In this document: positions 51,045 through 59,665 of the stretch, piece by piece
Numbering within the stretch: position 1 is the stretch's first letter
Layout of the letters: every line of letters starts with the position of its first letter
DNA from: Rhodococcus sovatensis
GTDB lineage: Bacteria; Actinomycetota; Actinomycetes; Mycobacteriales; Mycobacteriaceae
Direction: 5' to 3'
Length of the DNA stretch: 64,000 nt
Assembly (NCBI RefSeq): GCF_037327425.1
Contig: NZ_CP147846.1
Location: forward strand, 1,488,001 to 1,552,000
Notes under the pieces: generated by a model
The model's input: the letters and a program-made list of their open reading frames with translations, nothing else
What the model was told of the DNA's origin: nothing
Database searches by the model: none
Position numbers and translations under genes: made by a program

Positions 51045-52019
51045 ATGAAACGGCGGCAAGGATCTCTGACGATCGGTATCGACGTCGGTGGCACGAGCTT
51101 GCGGGCCTCGGTCGTCGACCCGTCGGGCCAGGTCATCGATTCGACGCAATCGCCAACTCCACATACGGCTTCGGCACTCGAACAAGGGCTCGAGCGAGTA
51201 GTCCGCGAGCTTGCCGAGCGGCATCCTGTTTCGGCGGTTGGTCTGGCTGTGGCGGGATTCGTCGACTCGGACCGGAAGTCGGTGAGGTTCGCCCCGCACC
51301 TGCCGTGGGTCAACAGTCCGGTGGCGCGTCGGATGAGCGATCGAATCGGGCTTCCCGTGTTGCTCGAGCATGACGCCAACTCCGCAGCTTGGGCCGAGTA
51401 CCGGTTCGGGGCTGCAGCCGATGGTCGAAACGTCGTCATGGTTGCAATCGGTACGGGCATCGGTGCAGCGCTGTTGATCGACGGCCGAATCTATCGCGGA
51501 AGTTACGGTGTCGCACCGGAACTCGGACATATCCAGGTGGTTCCCGACGGACGCGCGTGCCCGTGTGGAAAGCGCGGTTGTTGGGAACGGTACTGCAGCG
51601 GAACAGCTCTCGTGGACACCGCGGTTGAATTGTTGGCTGCCGATCAAGGGTCGTCGACGATCCTAGCCCGAGACGTGTTCCTAGACCCGGGTTCGTTGAC
51701 AGGTCGTCGTATCGCTTCTGCGGCGCAGGACGGCGACGAGATCGGGCTGCGGACGATGCAGGACTTCACACGGTGGCTCGGCGTCGGACTCTCGATGGTG
51801 AGTGACATATACGACCCCGATCTGATCGTGATCGCGGGTGGCGTTGCAACCTCGTCGAGTCAGTTCTTGAACGAAGCCACCGAGCACTGTGCCCGCCTGG
51901 TGACGGGCGCAGGACATCGTCCGCTCGCCCGGATTCGAGCGACTCAGCTCGGTGAAGCTGCGGGCATGATCGGCGCCGCGGATCTGGCCCGGTCTGCGTT
52001 CTCGACGTCGTCACACTGA
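51045..52019 (+). CDS. glk: ROK-family glucokinase
   Basis: A 324-residue sugar kinase. The phosphate loop GIDVGGTSLRASVVD is near residue 10, the catalytic Asp is in LLEHDANSAAWAE near 107-119, and the ROK zinc site is in CPCGKRGCWERYCSG near 170-184. The ATG at 51045 has GAAAGG seven bases upstream; an ATG at 51003 is too close to its purine run. Corynebacterial glk sits in the same neighbourhood (recalled). Glucose is the expected substrate. Confidence 0.87.
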   Translation: MKRRQGSLTIGIDVGGTSLRASVVDPSGQVIDSTQSPTPHTASALEQGLERVVRELAERHPVSAVGLAVAGFVDSDRKSVRFAPHLPWVNSPVARRMSDRIGLPVLLEHDANSAAWAEYRFGAAADGRNVVMVAIGTGIGAALLIDGRIYRGSYGVAPELGHIQVVPDGRACPCGKRGCWERYCSGTALVDTAVELLAADQGSSTILARDVFLDPGSLTGRRIASAAQDGDEIGLRTMQDFTRWLGVGLSMVSDIYDPDLIVIAGGVATSSSQFLNEATEHCARLVTGAGHRPLARIRATQLGEAAGMIGAADLARSAFSTSSH

Positions 52020-52134
52020 CGCGGAGTGTGAACCCTGTCGCCTTACCGCGATTGCTGTGGCTGGGGTCATAAACGGTAGGTACAGTTTCACCTGGATCAA
52101 CGCTCGCTGACACTTTCTGATCAGGAAGGACGCC

Positions 52135-52866
52135 ATGTGGTACTGGCTGTTCAAGTACGTCCTCATCGGTCCCATCCTGACTGCTCTGGGTAGACCGACT
52201 GTCGAGGGTCTCGAGAACATTCCGGCGCGGGGGCCGGTAATTCTGGCGAGCAATCACCAGGCCGTCCTCGATTCGTTCTATCTACCGCTGAAGGTGCAGC
52301 GCCGCATCACCTTTCTGGCGAAGAGCGAGTACTTCACCGGTCCTGGTCTCAAGGGTGCATTCCAGAAGTGGTTCTTCACCGCGGTCGGCCAGGTTCCGAT
52401 CGACCGAACCGGTGCGGATGCAGCGCAGGACGCGCTCAACGCCGGTGCCCGGGTGATCGGTAAAGGCAAGTTGCTCGGCATCTATCCCGAGGGAACCCGT
52501 TCACCCGACGGACGTCTGTACAAGGGCAAGACCGGAATGGCCCGGTTGGCATTGAAGACCGGCGTGCAGGTGGTACCCGTAGCGATGATCGGCACGGACA
52601 AGATGAACCCGATCGGCTCGAAGGTGTGGCGCCCGGCGAAGATCACGATCAGGATCGGCAAGCCGATCGACTTCTCACGCTTCGAGGGGATGGCGGGCAA
52701 CCGATTCGTCGAACGCGCTGTCACAGACGAGGTGATGTACGACTTGATGCTGCTGTCCGGTCAGGAGTACGTAGACGTCTACGCCGCCTCGCTCAAGAAG
52801 ACCGTCCCGGCGCCGACTGCTGCGCAGGACGGTCCCGAGCGCATCCCCGACACCCGGGCCAGCTGA
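52135..52866 (+). CDS. plsC: 1-acyl-sn-glycerol-3-phosphate acyltransferase
   Basis: A 243-residue membrane acyltransferase. The catalytic H-x4-D is in SNHQAVLD near residue 40, followed by the GPS-type substrate block YPEGTRSPDGRLYKGKTG near 117-134 and VVPVAMIG. It makes phosphatidic acid, or may acylate a PIM; its location between glk and a mannosyltransferase gene fits either. The neighbour at 52873 ends on the other strand six bases away. Confidence 0.93.
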   Translation: MWYWLFKYVLIGPILTALGRPTVEGLENIPARGPVILASNHQAVLDSFYLPLKVQRRITFLAKSEYFTGPGLKGAFQKWFFTAVGQVPIDRTGADAAQDALNAGARVIGKGKLLGIYPEGTRSPDGRLYKGKTGMARLALKTGVQVVPVAMIGTDKMNPIGSKVWRPAKITIRIGKPIDFSRFEGMAGNRFVERAVTDEVMYDLMLLSGQEYVDVYAASLKKTVPAPTAAQDGPERIPDTRAS

Positions 52867-52872
52867 CGCGTT

Positions 52873-54192
52873 CTACGGCTTCGTACCGAGCGAGACGCTG
52901 CGCAACGGCGCGAACGCCACCACGAACAGGGCCGCGATACCCCACCAGACATACGACGACGCCGCCAGCTGGTCCCACACGGGCCAACCGAGGCCCGAGG
53001 CGCGGCCACCTGCCAGGCGCCAGTGCGGTGCGAAATGAAGCAACACGACGCCGACGCCGACGAATGCCAGCACGGCATAGCTACGTCGGCGGAACGCGAG
53101 CGTGCCGAGGGCAACGATGAACGGCACCGCCCATACCCAGTGATGTGACCACGACACGGGTGAGACGAGAAGTCCGAACATCGCGTTGACACCGAGGGCG
53201 AGCGCAGTCTGGCCGGCAGAGAACGCGGAGCGCATTGCTACTGCAGCGATCACAAGTAGGCCGCACGACAGCAGGATCCACAGAACGGACCGTAGCGAGT
53301 CGTCGAGCCCGAACCGAGCGAGTACGCCGGTGATGCTCTGATTCGCAGCGTAGGCGGGTCGACCGATTCGGTCGGAGTCGATGAGGGTCTTGGTCCAGTA
53401 CGTGACGGAATCGGAAAACGTTATGAGGAATCCGAGCGCCGTGAACGCGGCGAAGCTCAGTCCCGAGATCACGGCGGAGCGAAAGTCTTTGCGTAGCAGA
53501 AAGAACAGGACGAAAACGGCGGGTGTCAGCTTGACGGCTGCGACGAATCCGATGAGTAGGCCGCGGGGCCAGGGCGTCTTACGCGGCAGGCAGTCCGCGA
53601 CGACGAACGCCATCAGCACGATGTTGATCTGACCGTAGTCGAGGGTGGAGAACACCGGTTCCAGAACGAGTGCGGTGGCGAAGATCCCGCCCGCTGCCCA
53701 CAGCAGCAGAGTTCGAGGTGCGTACCCGAGGGATCGGAGCGTGAGAACGATCGTCGCGAACAGAAGCACCATCGACAAAATGGTGACCAGGATGCCCGCC
53801 GAGTACAGCGTCACGGCCGAGAGCGAACTGAACAGTACGGCCGCGATGGGTGGGTAGGTGAACGGCAGCGTATTGCCCAGTTGGGTCGGCGGCATTTCTC
53901 CGTACAGCGGTGAGCCGGCGGCGAACACTCCGCCACCGAGTCGGTAGACGTCGAGATCGATTCGGTAGTAGTTGCCCAGCGACGTCAGTTCTCGGAGCGG
54001 CGGTAGGCCGAAGATGTTGTATGCGATGCCCGCCAGTGACGCCACCGCGATCACTACGCAGGTGATCGCGAGTACCGCAGGCGGGAGAGTGTGTCTTGGG
54101 GCCTGTTGTGTCTCCTGCGCCTGCGCAGTCGTCCCGGGTGTCGTCAACGTCGTTCCTTCTTCTTGTGGCTCGGCCCCCGTGTCGGTCGACAC
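52873..54192 (-). CDS. GT87-type polyprenol-phosphomannose mannosyltransferase
   Basis: A 439-residue polytopic protein (DUF2029/GT87 family) with about ten membrane helices. The first extracytoplasmic loop carries the acidic pair in YYRIDLDVYRLGG near 75-87, where these GT-C enzymes hold their catalytic Asp. By position it matches Rv2181, an alpha-(1-2)-mannosyltransferase that branches lipomannan and lipoarabinomannan. The GTG start at 54192 leaves 41 bp to the divergent exoribonuclease gene. Confidence 0.87.
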   Translation of the reverse strand: MSTDTGAEPQEEGTTLTTPGTTAQAQETQQAPRHTLPPAVLAITCVVIAVASLAGIAYNIFGLPPLRELTSLGNYYRIDLDVYRLGGGVFAAGSPLYGEMPPTQLGNTLPFTYPPIAAVLFSSLSAVTLYSAGILVTILSMVLLFATIVLTLRSLGYAPRTLLLWAAGGIFATALVLEPVFSTLDYGQINIVLMAFVVADCLPRKTPWPRGLLIGFVAAVKLTPAVFVLFFLLRKDFRSAVISGLSFAAFTALGFLITFSDSVTYWTKTLIDSDRIGRPAYAANQSITGVLARFGLDDSLRSVLWILLSCGLLVIAAVAMRSAFSAGQTALALGVNAMFGLLVSPVSWSHHWVWAVPFIVALGTLAFRRRSYAVLAFVGVGVVLLHFAPHWRLAGGRASGLGWPVWDQLAASSYVWWGIAALFVVAFAPLRSVSLGTKP

Positions 54193-54233
54193 TCGTGCTG
54201 GTCGAGTCGTCGCGTCGGGATAGTGTGTCCTGC

Positions 54234-54719
54234 GTGCGTTACTTCTATGACACCGAGTTCATCGAGGATGGTCGCACAATCGAGCTGGTCTCGATCGCTG
54301 TGGTCTCCGAGGACGGGCGTGAATTCTATGCTGTGTCCTCCGAGTTCGACCCCGAGCGCGCAGGAAAATGGGTTCGACGCAACGTTCTGCCCAAGCTGCC
54401 ACCGTACTCGTCACCGCTGTGGAAGAGCAGAGCACGAATCCGCGACGAGCTGCTCGAGTTTCTCGTCCCGTTCCCAGGCGCCGACGTCGAGCTGTGGGCA
54501 TGGGTGGCCGCGTACGACCATGTTGCGCTGTGCCAACTGTGGGGGTCGATGACCGACTTGCCGCGTTCGTTGCCGAGGTTCACCCGTGAGCTGCGTCAAC
54601 ACTGGGAGGACCGAGGGAGTCCGTACTTGCCCCCTGCGCCCGACGACGCTCACGATGCGCTCGCCGATGCTCGTCACAATCTTGCCAAGTTCCAAGCCGT
54701 CGAGTCTGCGTCGCGCTGA
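54234..54719 (+). CDS. 3'-5' exoribonuclease (Rv2179c-type)
   Basis: A 161-residue DEDDh-family exonuclease. The first Asp-Glu pair is in YFYDTEFIEDG near residue 6, the middle acidic residue is near WAWVAAYDHVALCQLWG, and the last His-Asp pair is in DDAHDALADARHNL near 139-152. The orthologous mycobacterial protein is a short RNase with an RNase-T-like fold. The GTG start at 54234 is used because the first Asp follows it directly. The gene lies upstream of aroG on the same strand. Confidence 0.88.
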   Translation: MRYFYDTEFIEDGRTIELVSIAVVSEDGREFYAVSSEFDPERAGKWVRRNVLPKLPPYSSPLWKSRARIRDELLEFLVPFPGADVELWAWVAAYDHVALCQLWGSMTDLPRSLPRFTRELRQHWEDRGSPYLPPAPDDAHDALADARHNLAKFQAVESASR

Positions 54720-54780
54720 CCGACCTCGAGTCGAGGGTGCCGCGCGCTGTCACCGGATAGACAGCGAATATCCTGTAGCT

Positions 54781-56169
54781 GTGAACTGGACTGTCGACGT
54801 ACCCATCGAGCGCTTGCCCGACCTTCCGCCGCTGCCGGGGGTGTTGCGTCAGCAGCTCGACGACGCCCTGGCTAAGCCGGCGGCGCAGCAGCCTTCCTGG
54901 GATCCTGAGCAGGCAGCGGACATGCGCAAGGTGCTCGAAAGCGTGCCCCCGATCACTGTCGCCGGTGAAGTCGAGTCCCTGTCGGATCAGCTCGCGGCCG
55001 TCGCACGGGGAGAGGCATTCCTGCTCCAGGGCGGCGATTGCGCGGAGACGTTCGTCGACAACACCGAACCGCACATCAAGGGCAACATCCGGACGCTTCT
55101 CCAGATGGCAGTCGTGCTCACGTACGGTGCCAGCATGCCTGTGGTCAAGGTCGGCCGAATCGCCGGGCAGTATGCCAAGCCCCGGTCGTCCGATGTGGAC
55201 GCACTGGGTCTCAAGTCGTACCGAGGCGACATGGTCAACTCGCTCGTAGCCGACGAGGCTGTGCGCCAACATGACCCATCGCGACTCGTGCGTGCGTACG
55301 CCAACGCGAGCGCCGCAATGAACCTCGTTCGCGCGCTGACCGGCGCCGGGATGGCCGATCTGCACAAGGTGCACGATTGGAATCGCGAGTTCGTCCAGAG
55401 CTCGCCTGCCGGTGCTCGATACGAGGCTTTGGCAGGGGAGATCGATCGCGGGCTGCGGTTCATGGACGCCTGCGGTGTCAACGATCCGAATCTGCACACC
55501 GCGCAGATCTTCGCCAGCCACGAAGCGCTCGTTCTCGACTACGAGCGGGCGATGCTCCGTCTCGACAACGCCGACGCGGATCATCCCAAGCTGTACGACC
55601 TGTCGGCACACTTCCTGTGGATCGGTGACCGAACGAGGCAGCTCGACGGCGCGCACATCGCGCTCGCGGAACTCATTCACAACCCGATCGGTCTCAAGAT
55701 CGGTCCGTCGACCACACCCGACATGGCCGTCGAATACGTCGAGCGACTCGATCCGACCAACAAGCCGGGCCGATTGACACTGATCTCGCGGATGGGCAAC
55801 GGCAAGATCCGTGAATTGCTCCCACCCATCATCGAGAAGGTGCAGGCGACCGGTCACCAGGTGATCTGGCAATGCGACCCCATGCACGGAAACACGCACG
55901 AGGCGTCCACCGGATACAAGACACGGCATTTCGACCGGATCGTCGACGAGGTTCAGGGGTTCTTCGAGATCCACCGCAGCCTCGGCACCCATCCCGGCGG
56001 TATGCACGTCGAACTGACCGGTGACAATGTCACCGAGTGCCTCGGTGGCGCGCAAGAGATCTCGGACCTCGATCTCTCGGGACGCTACGAGACGGCGTGT
56101 GATCCGCGGCTCAACACACAGCAGTCACTCGAACTGGCATTCCTGGTCGCGGAGATGCTTCGGGGCTGA
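54781..56169 (+). CDS. aroG: class II DAHP synthase
   Basis: A 462-residue enzyme, the same length as mycobacterial AroG, that condenses PEP and erythrose 4-phosphate to start aromatic synthesis. The metal-ligand Cys is in LLQGGDCAETFVDN near 81-94; the PEP and Arg region GRIAGQYAKPRS and the C-terminal GMHVELTGDNVTECLGG are visible. The GTG at 54781 is chosen to fit the family length. In mycobacteria it is feedback-inhibited and partners with chorismate mutase. It is convergent with pknL, stops three bases apart. Confidence 0.96.
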   Translation: MNWTVDVPIERLPDLPPLPGVLRQQLDDALAKPAAQQPSWDPEQAADMRKVLESVPPITVAGEVESLSDQLAAVARGEAFLLQGGDCAETFVDNTEPHIKGNIRTLLQMAVVLTYGASMPVVKVGRIAGQYAKPRSSDVDALGLKSYRGDMVNSLVADEAVRQHDPSRLVRAYANASAAMNLVRALTGAGMADLHKVHDWNREFVQSSPAGARYEALAGEIDRGLRFMDACGVNDPNLHTAQIFASHEALVLDYERAMLRLDNADADHPKLYDLSAHFLWIGDRTRQLDGAHIALAELIHNPIGLKIGPSTTPDMAVEYVERLDPTNKPGRLTLISRMGNGKIRELLPPIIEKVQATGHQVIWQCDPMHGNTHEASTGYKTRHFDRIVDEVQGFFEIHRSLGTHPGGMHVELTGDNVTECLGGAQEISDLDLSGRYETACDPRLNTQQSLELAFLVAEMLRG

Positions 56170-56172
56170 CGG

Positions 56173-58176
56173 TTAGGGCAACGACACGACTGTGACAGTG
56201 GACCCCGGGGCCACGCGGCTTCCCGGCCCTGGGGTCTGCGAGACGACGAGCGAGCCGTCGGTGTCGAACACCTGCCGCACTTGCACGCCGAGTTCGAGAC
56301 GCTCCAACGTTTCGCGCGCCGATGCGACCGATCGGCCGAGAAGCGAAGGCACCGAGATCGCGTTGGATACCTGAAGTCGAACGCTGCTTCCTGCGGTCAC
56401 GCTCGTACCGATCTCAGGTGAGGTACCGCTGACCTTGCCACCGTCGGTGTCCTCGTCGAATGCGACGTCGGTCTCTTCCACCGAAATCCCGACCGATGCC
56501 AGTACGGCGGCGGCCTCGTCGGCCGACATGCCGGCGATGTCAGGCACATCGACCGGGGGAGCACCCTTGGAACGAAGTATCTTCACGGTGTCGCCGACCG
56601 AGAGTTCGGTACCCGGCGGTGGGTCGAGCGCCGCTACTCCGCCGATCGGGGCAGTGGTGCTGAATGCCTCTCCGCCGTCGACAGGGTCGAATGTGCGCTC
56701 GCGCAACAGCTCCTGCATATCGCCGACGGAAATTCCCGGCGCGATGTCCGGGACACTCGGTGCTCCGAGGGAGACCAGCAGGTAGATCGTGTCACCGCGA
56801 GGAACCCGAGAGCCGGTAGTCGGGTCGGTACCGACGAGCGAATCCAGCGGCGCTGTGTCGGAGTAGGTTCCCCGTGTCGCGCTGACAAGATCTGCTGCCT
56901 CCACAGCGCTTTCGGCGCCGACAAGATCAAGACCTCCCACCTCGGGAACTGTCGTGTATCGACCGGAACCCATCCACCAGCCGCCGACTCCGACGAGCGC
57001 GGCAAGCAACGCCACGACGGTCAACCAGATGACGATTGCCCGGCGTGAGCGCTGGCGGTCCGCATCGAAGTCCGGAAATTCGTAATGGCGGCGACCGACG
57101 GTGTGCGGCGGAACCACGTCCGGCGCAGGCGCATCATCGCGTGCCGTCGGGGCGGTTTGCACACGGGTGTGGTGCAGCCCGGCGTCCGCGGCTACCGGCG
57201 CCGCCACGGCCTGTGTCGGCGGTGCCGGAGGTTCGGCGATGCGATCGCCTGCGAATGCCGTCGGCGCGCCGAGGACGGCAGCGCTTCGGTGTTCCGCGGA
57301 TCGCCGCGGTGCCGGTACGCGGTATGCGGGCAATTCGAGGCGCGCGCAGACGGCGCGAAGCGCGCGAGCCATTTCATCGGCATTGTGGAATCTGCTCGCC
57401 GGATCGCGATTCGTCGCGCGGGAGACCAATTCGTCGAACTCGTGCGGCACGCCCGCGATGAGGCTGCTGGGGCGAGCGACATCGTTGTCGATCCGTTGAT
57501 ACGCGATGGACAGGGACGTGTCGCCGCTGAAGGGGGTTCGACCGGTGAGCAGCTCGAACAGGACGACGCCGACGCCGTACACGTCGCTGCCCGCGTTGGC
57601 AGATCCGGTTGTGACCTGTTCGGGGGAGAGGTACGCGGCTGTGCCGAGAATCACGGAGCTGGAAGTGGCGTTCGATGCAGCAACCGCGCGAACGAGGCCG
57701 AAGTCGGCGATCTTGACGTCCCCGGAGTCGGAGATGAGGATGTTCTCGGGTTTGACGTCGCGGTGTACCAGGCCTGCTCGGTGGGCTGTGCCGAGCGCGT
57801 CCAATACCGGACGGATGACGGCTGCGGCCGCATGTGGGGGCATGGGCCCGCGTTCGCGTAGCAGCTCACGCAGCGTCCCGCCTTCGACCAACTCCATGAC
57901 GAGGAATGCGTACTCGCCGTCACGTCCATGATCGTAGACAGCTACGAGTCCGGGATTGTTGAGCCTGGCCACCGCCCTGGCTTCGAATTCGAATCGCGCC
58001 ACGAACTGGGGATCCTCGGCAAACTTGGGGTCCATGATCTTGACGGCGACCGGCCGATCGAGTCGGGTGTCGAGTGCGCGATAGACCGTGGACATGCCGC
58101 CGCGCGCGATGGGAGCGTCGATGCGGTAGCGCCGATCCAGCAACGAACCCGCAGACACGGATCCTCCGGATATCAC
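56173..58176 (-). CDS. pknL: Ser/Thr protein kinase with four PASTA domains (PknL)
   Basis: A 667-residue membrane kinase. The kinase domain spans about 18-275 with Lys in AVKIMDPKF, catalytic loop VHRDVKPENIL and DFG in IADFGLVR. A juxtamembrane stretch and one membrane helix near 376-398 (IVIWLTVVALLAALVGVGGWW) follow. Outside the cell are four PASTA repeats to the C-terminus, each opening with a VPxI/VPxV pattern. Mycobacterial PknL, as I recall, is shorter and lacks PASTA domains. It lies next to its known partner-type DNA-binding protein (58327). Confidence 0.95.
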   Translation of the reverse strand: MISGGSVSAGSLLDRRYRIDAPIARGGMSTVYRALDTRLDRPVAVKIMDPKFAEDPQFVARFEFEARAVARLNNPGLVAVYDHGRDGEYAFLVMELVEGGTLRELLRERGPMPPHAAAAVIRPVLDALGTAHRAGLVHRDVKPENILISDSGDVKIADFGLVRAVAASNATSSSVILGTAAYLSPEQVTTGSANAGSDVYGVGVVLFELLTGRTPFSGDTSLSIAYQRIDNDVARPSSLIAGVPHEFDELVSRATNRDPASRFHNADEMARALRAVCARLELPAYRVPAPRRSAEHRSAAVLGAPTAFAGDRIAEPPAPPTQAVAAPVAADAGLHHTRVQTAPTARDDAPAPDVVPPHTVGRRHYEFPDFDADRQRSRRAIVIWLTVVALLAALVGVGGWWMGSGRYTTVPEVGGLDLVGAESAVEAADLVSATRGTYSDTAPLDSLVGTDPTTGSRVPRGDTIYLLVSLGAPSVPDIAPGISVGDMQELLRERTFDPVDGGEAFSTTAPIGGVAALDPPPGTELSVGDTVKILRSKGAPPVDVPDIAGMSADEAAAVLASVGISVEETDVAFDEDTDGGKVSGTSPEIGTSVTAGSSVRLQVSNAISVPSLLGRSVASARETLERLELGVQVRQVFDTDGSLVVSQTPGPGSRVAPGSTVTVVSLP

Positions 58177-58265
58177 TTGTTCAACCTCCTGAGGTAACGC
58201 TGGAGCAGGGAATTCGAGGCGCTACCTACGTGATGGTAGCCAGGATAGATATCGCGTTCGCCTCG

Positions 58266-58278
58266 GACGCTCCGCGTC
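58266..58278. repeat. single copy of the GACGCTCCGCGTC unit
   Basis: This 13-mer is the reverse complement of the repeated GACGCGGAGCGTC unit at 18.57 kb and has its own 5-bp inverted arms. A related TGACGCGGAGTGT string is at about 52017. It lies in the pknL / DNA-binding protein intergenic region. Confidence 0.55.
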
Positions 58279-58326
58279 GGGGCAGTGCTTTTCGTATCCG
58301 AGACCCAACCCGTTAACGTTACTGCA

Positions 58327-58698
58327 GTGAGCACAATCCCTTACTCCGACGACGTCTTGGATCCATCCGTCTCGCTGCTGCAGCTGATCGACGTGAGCAA
58401 GATTCTCGACGTTCCCAAGTCCAGGGTCGAGCAGATGCTGCGCGAACGCCAACTGCTCGCCGTCAAGCGCAATCGCGTGCCCGGCGTTCCCGAGGTGTTC
58501 TTGAACGCCTCGGGCCGGCAGATCGTCAAAGGTCTTCCGGGTCTGCTCGCCGTTCTGCACGACGGAGGGTTCGAAGACGAAGAGATCCTGAAGTGGCTGT
58601 TCGAATCAGACGACAGTCTGCCCGGTAGGCCTATCGACGCAATGCACGGAGATCTCATGCGCGAGGTGATCAGGCGCGCGCAAGCGATGGCGTTCTGA
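58327..58698 (+). CDS. Rv2175c-like DNA-binding protein, probable PknL substrate
   Basis: A 123-residue protein with a winged-helix-like core: LLQLIDVSKILDVPKSRVEQMLRE near 17-40, then LPGLLAVLHDGGFEDEEILKWLF near 75-97 and a C-terminal VIRRAQAMAF. In mycobacteria the orthologue is phosphorylated by the neighbouring PknL on an N-terminal Thr, which lowers DNA binding. Here a Thr is at residue 3 in the short tail. The GTG at 58327 is used. Its last 29 bp overlap the end of crtB on the opposite strand. Confidence 0.87.
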   Translation: MSTIPYSDDVLDPSVSLLQLIDVSKILDVPKSRVEQMLRERQLLAVKRNRVPGVPEVFLNASGRQIVKGLPGLLAVLHDGGFEDEEILKWLFESDDSLPGRPIDAMHGDLMREVIRRAQAMAF

Positions 58699-59665
58699 GA
58701 GCGTTCCATCCGGTGGCTACGAGAGCGGGACCGGCCACCGACATTCGTCGCACGCGCGAGACCCGCGCCCGCTCGAACAACACACGGTAGCCGCCGTCCT
58801 CGACCTCGCGGAGAATGCCGCCGTACAGTAATAGGGCGGTGCGCATGCCCGGTCGGACTCGTGGATCCAGAAGTTCGATACCGGGCTCGGCGGTGCGGTA
58901 GATCGCGCGAGTGTGTGCGATCAGATGTGCCAAGGCGCGGTCCACTCGCTGGTCTGTCCGGGAGCGAAGACGGCAGGACCGCAAAAGTTCTTCGTCGACG
59001 CCGAACGCGGCGAGTTCCTCGGTGGGCAAGTAGATTCGATCCCGGTCGAGATCTTCTCCCATGTCGCGGATGAAGTTGGTCAGCTGGAAAGCCTCGCCCA
59101 GTGCGGCTGCGGGCGCTTCGGCATCCACACTCGTAGCTCCCAGGATCGGGAGCATTTCCAGACCGATGACCGCCGCAGATCCGTACATGTACTCGGATAG
59201 CTCCGACATGGTGCGGTAGCGAGAGCGAAAGACGTCGGTGCCTGGGATGTCCATCCGCATCGAGTGGAAGAACGCGTAGAAGTACTCGTGCGGGATGCGA
59301 TAGCGCTCGACCGTGTCGACGAATGCTCGCAATACCTGGTCGGAGGGACTGCTTCCGAGGCCCTCGCCGTTCAGCGCCGCCCGGACACGCTGCTCGAGCG
59401 CGTCGACCTCCGCGGCGGCGCGCTCATCGGCCGGGGCGAGATGGACGTCGGATGAGGGTGTCTCCGTGAGCGAACCGTCGACATCGACGTCGATGATGTC
59501 GTCCACCATGCGGGCGAATCCGTACAGAGCATGAACTCCGGCACGCCTGTCCACCGGCAGAAGCCGGGTGGCCAGGAAGTAGGTCTTTCCGTGACGGGCG
59601 TTCAGGTCGCGACACAGCTGGTACGCGCCGTGCAGCGACGGGTCGATGGCGTCGAGTTCACCCAC
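58670..59665 (-). CDS. crtB: phytoene synthase
   Basis: A 331-residue squalene/phytoene synthase-family enzyme that joins two GGPP molecules. The first Asp-rich motif is GFARMVDDIIDVD near 49-61 (DDxxD) and the second is QLTNFIRDMGEDLDRDRIYLP near 190-210. The GTG at 59665 overlaps the upstream mptA stop by eight bases, so translation is coupled. With crtI and idsA it provides the C40 carotenoid backbone; no cyclase gene is in the window. Confidence 0.94.
   Translation of the reverse strand: MGELDAIDPSLHGAYQLCRDLNARHGKTYFLATRLLPVDRRAGVHALYGFARMVDDIIDVDVDGSLTETPSSDVHLAPADERAAAEVDALEQRVRAALNGEGLGSSPSDQVLRAFVDTVERYRIPHEYFYAFFHSMRMDIPGTDVFRSRYRTMSELSEYMYGSAAVIGLEMLPILGATSVDAEAPAAALGEAFQLTNFIRDMGEDLDRDRIYLPTEELAAFGVDEELLRSCRLRSRTDQRVDRALAHLIAHTRAIYRTAEPGIELLDPRVRPGMRTALLLYGGILREVEDGGYRVLFERARVSRVRRMSVAGPALVATGWNALRTPSLARA

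Noticed and set aside
52011..52031. TCACACT/AGTGTGA hairpin as a glk terminator
   Set aside because: The arms are only seven bases and one lies inside the glk coding end, so I do not call it a terminator.
54586..54780. Longer N-terminus for aroG from 54586
   Set aside because: It overlaps the exoribonuclease gene and exceeds the family length; the GTG at 54781 fits the 462-residue orthologue.
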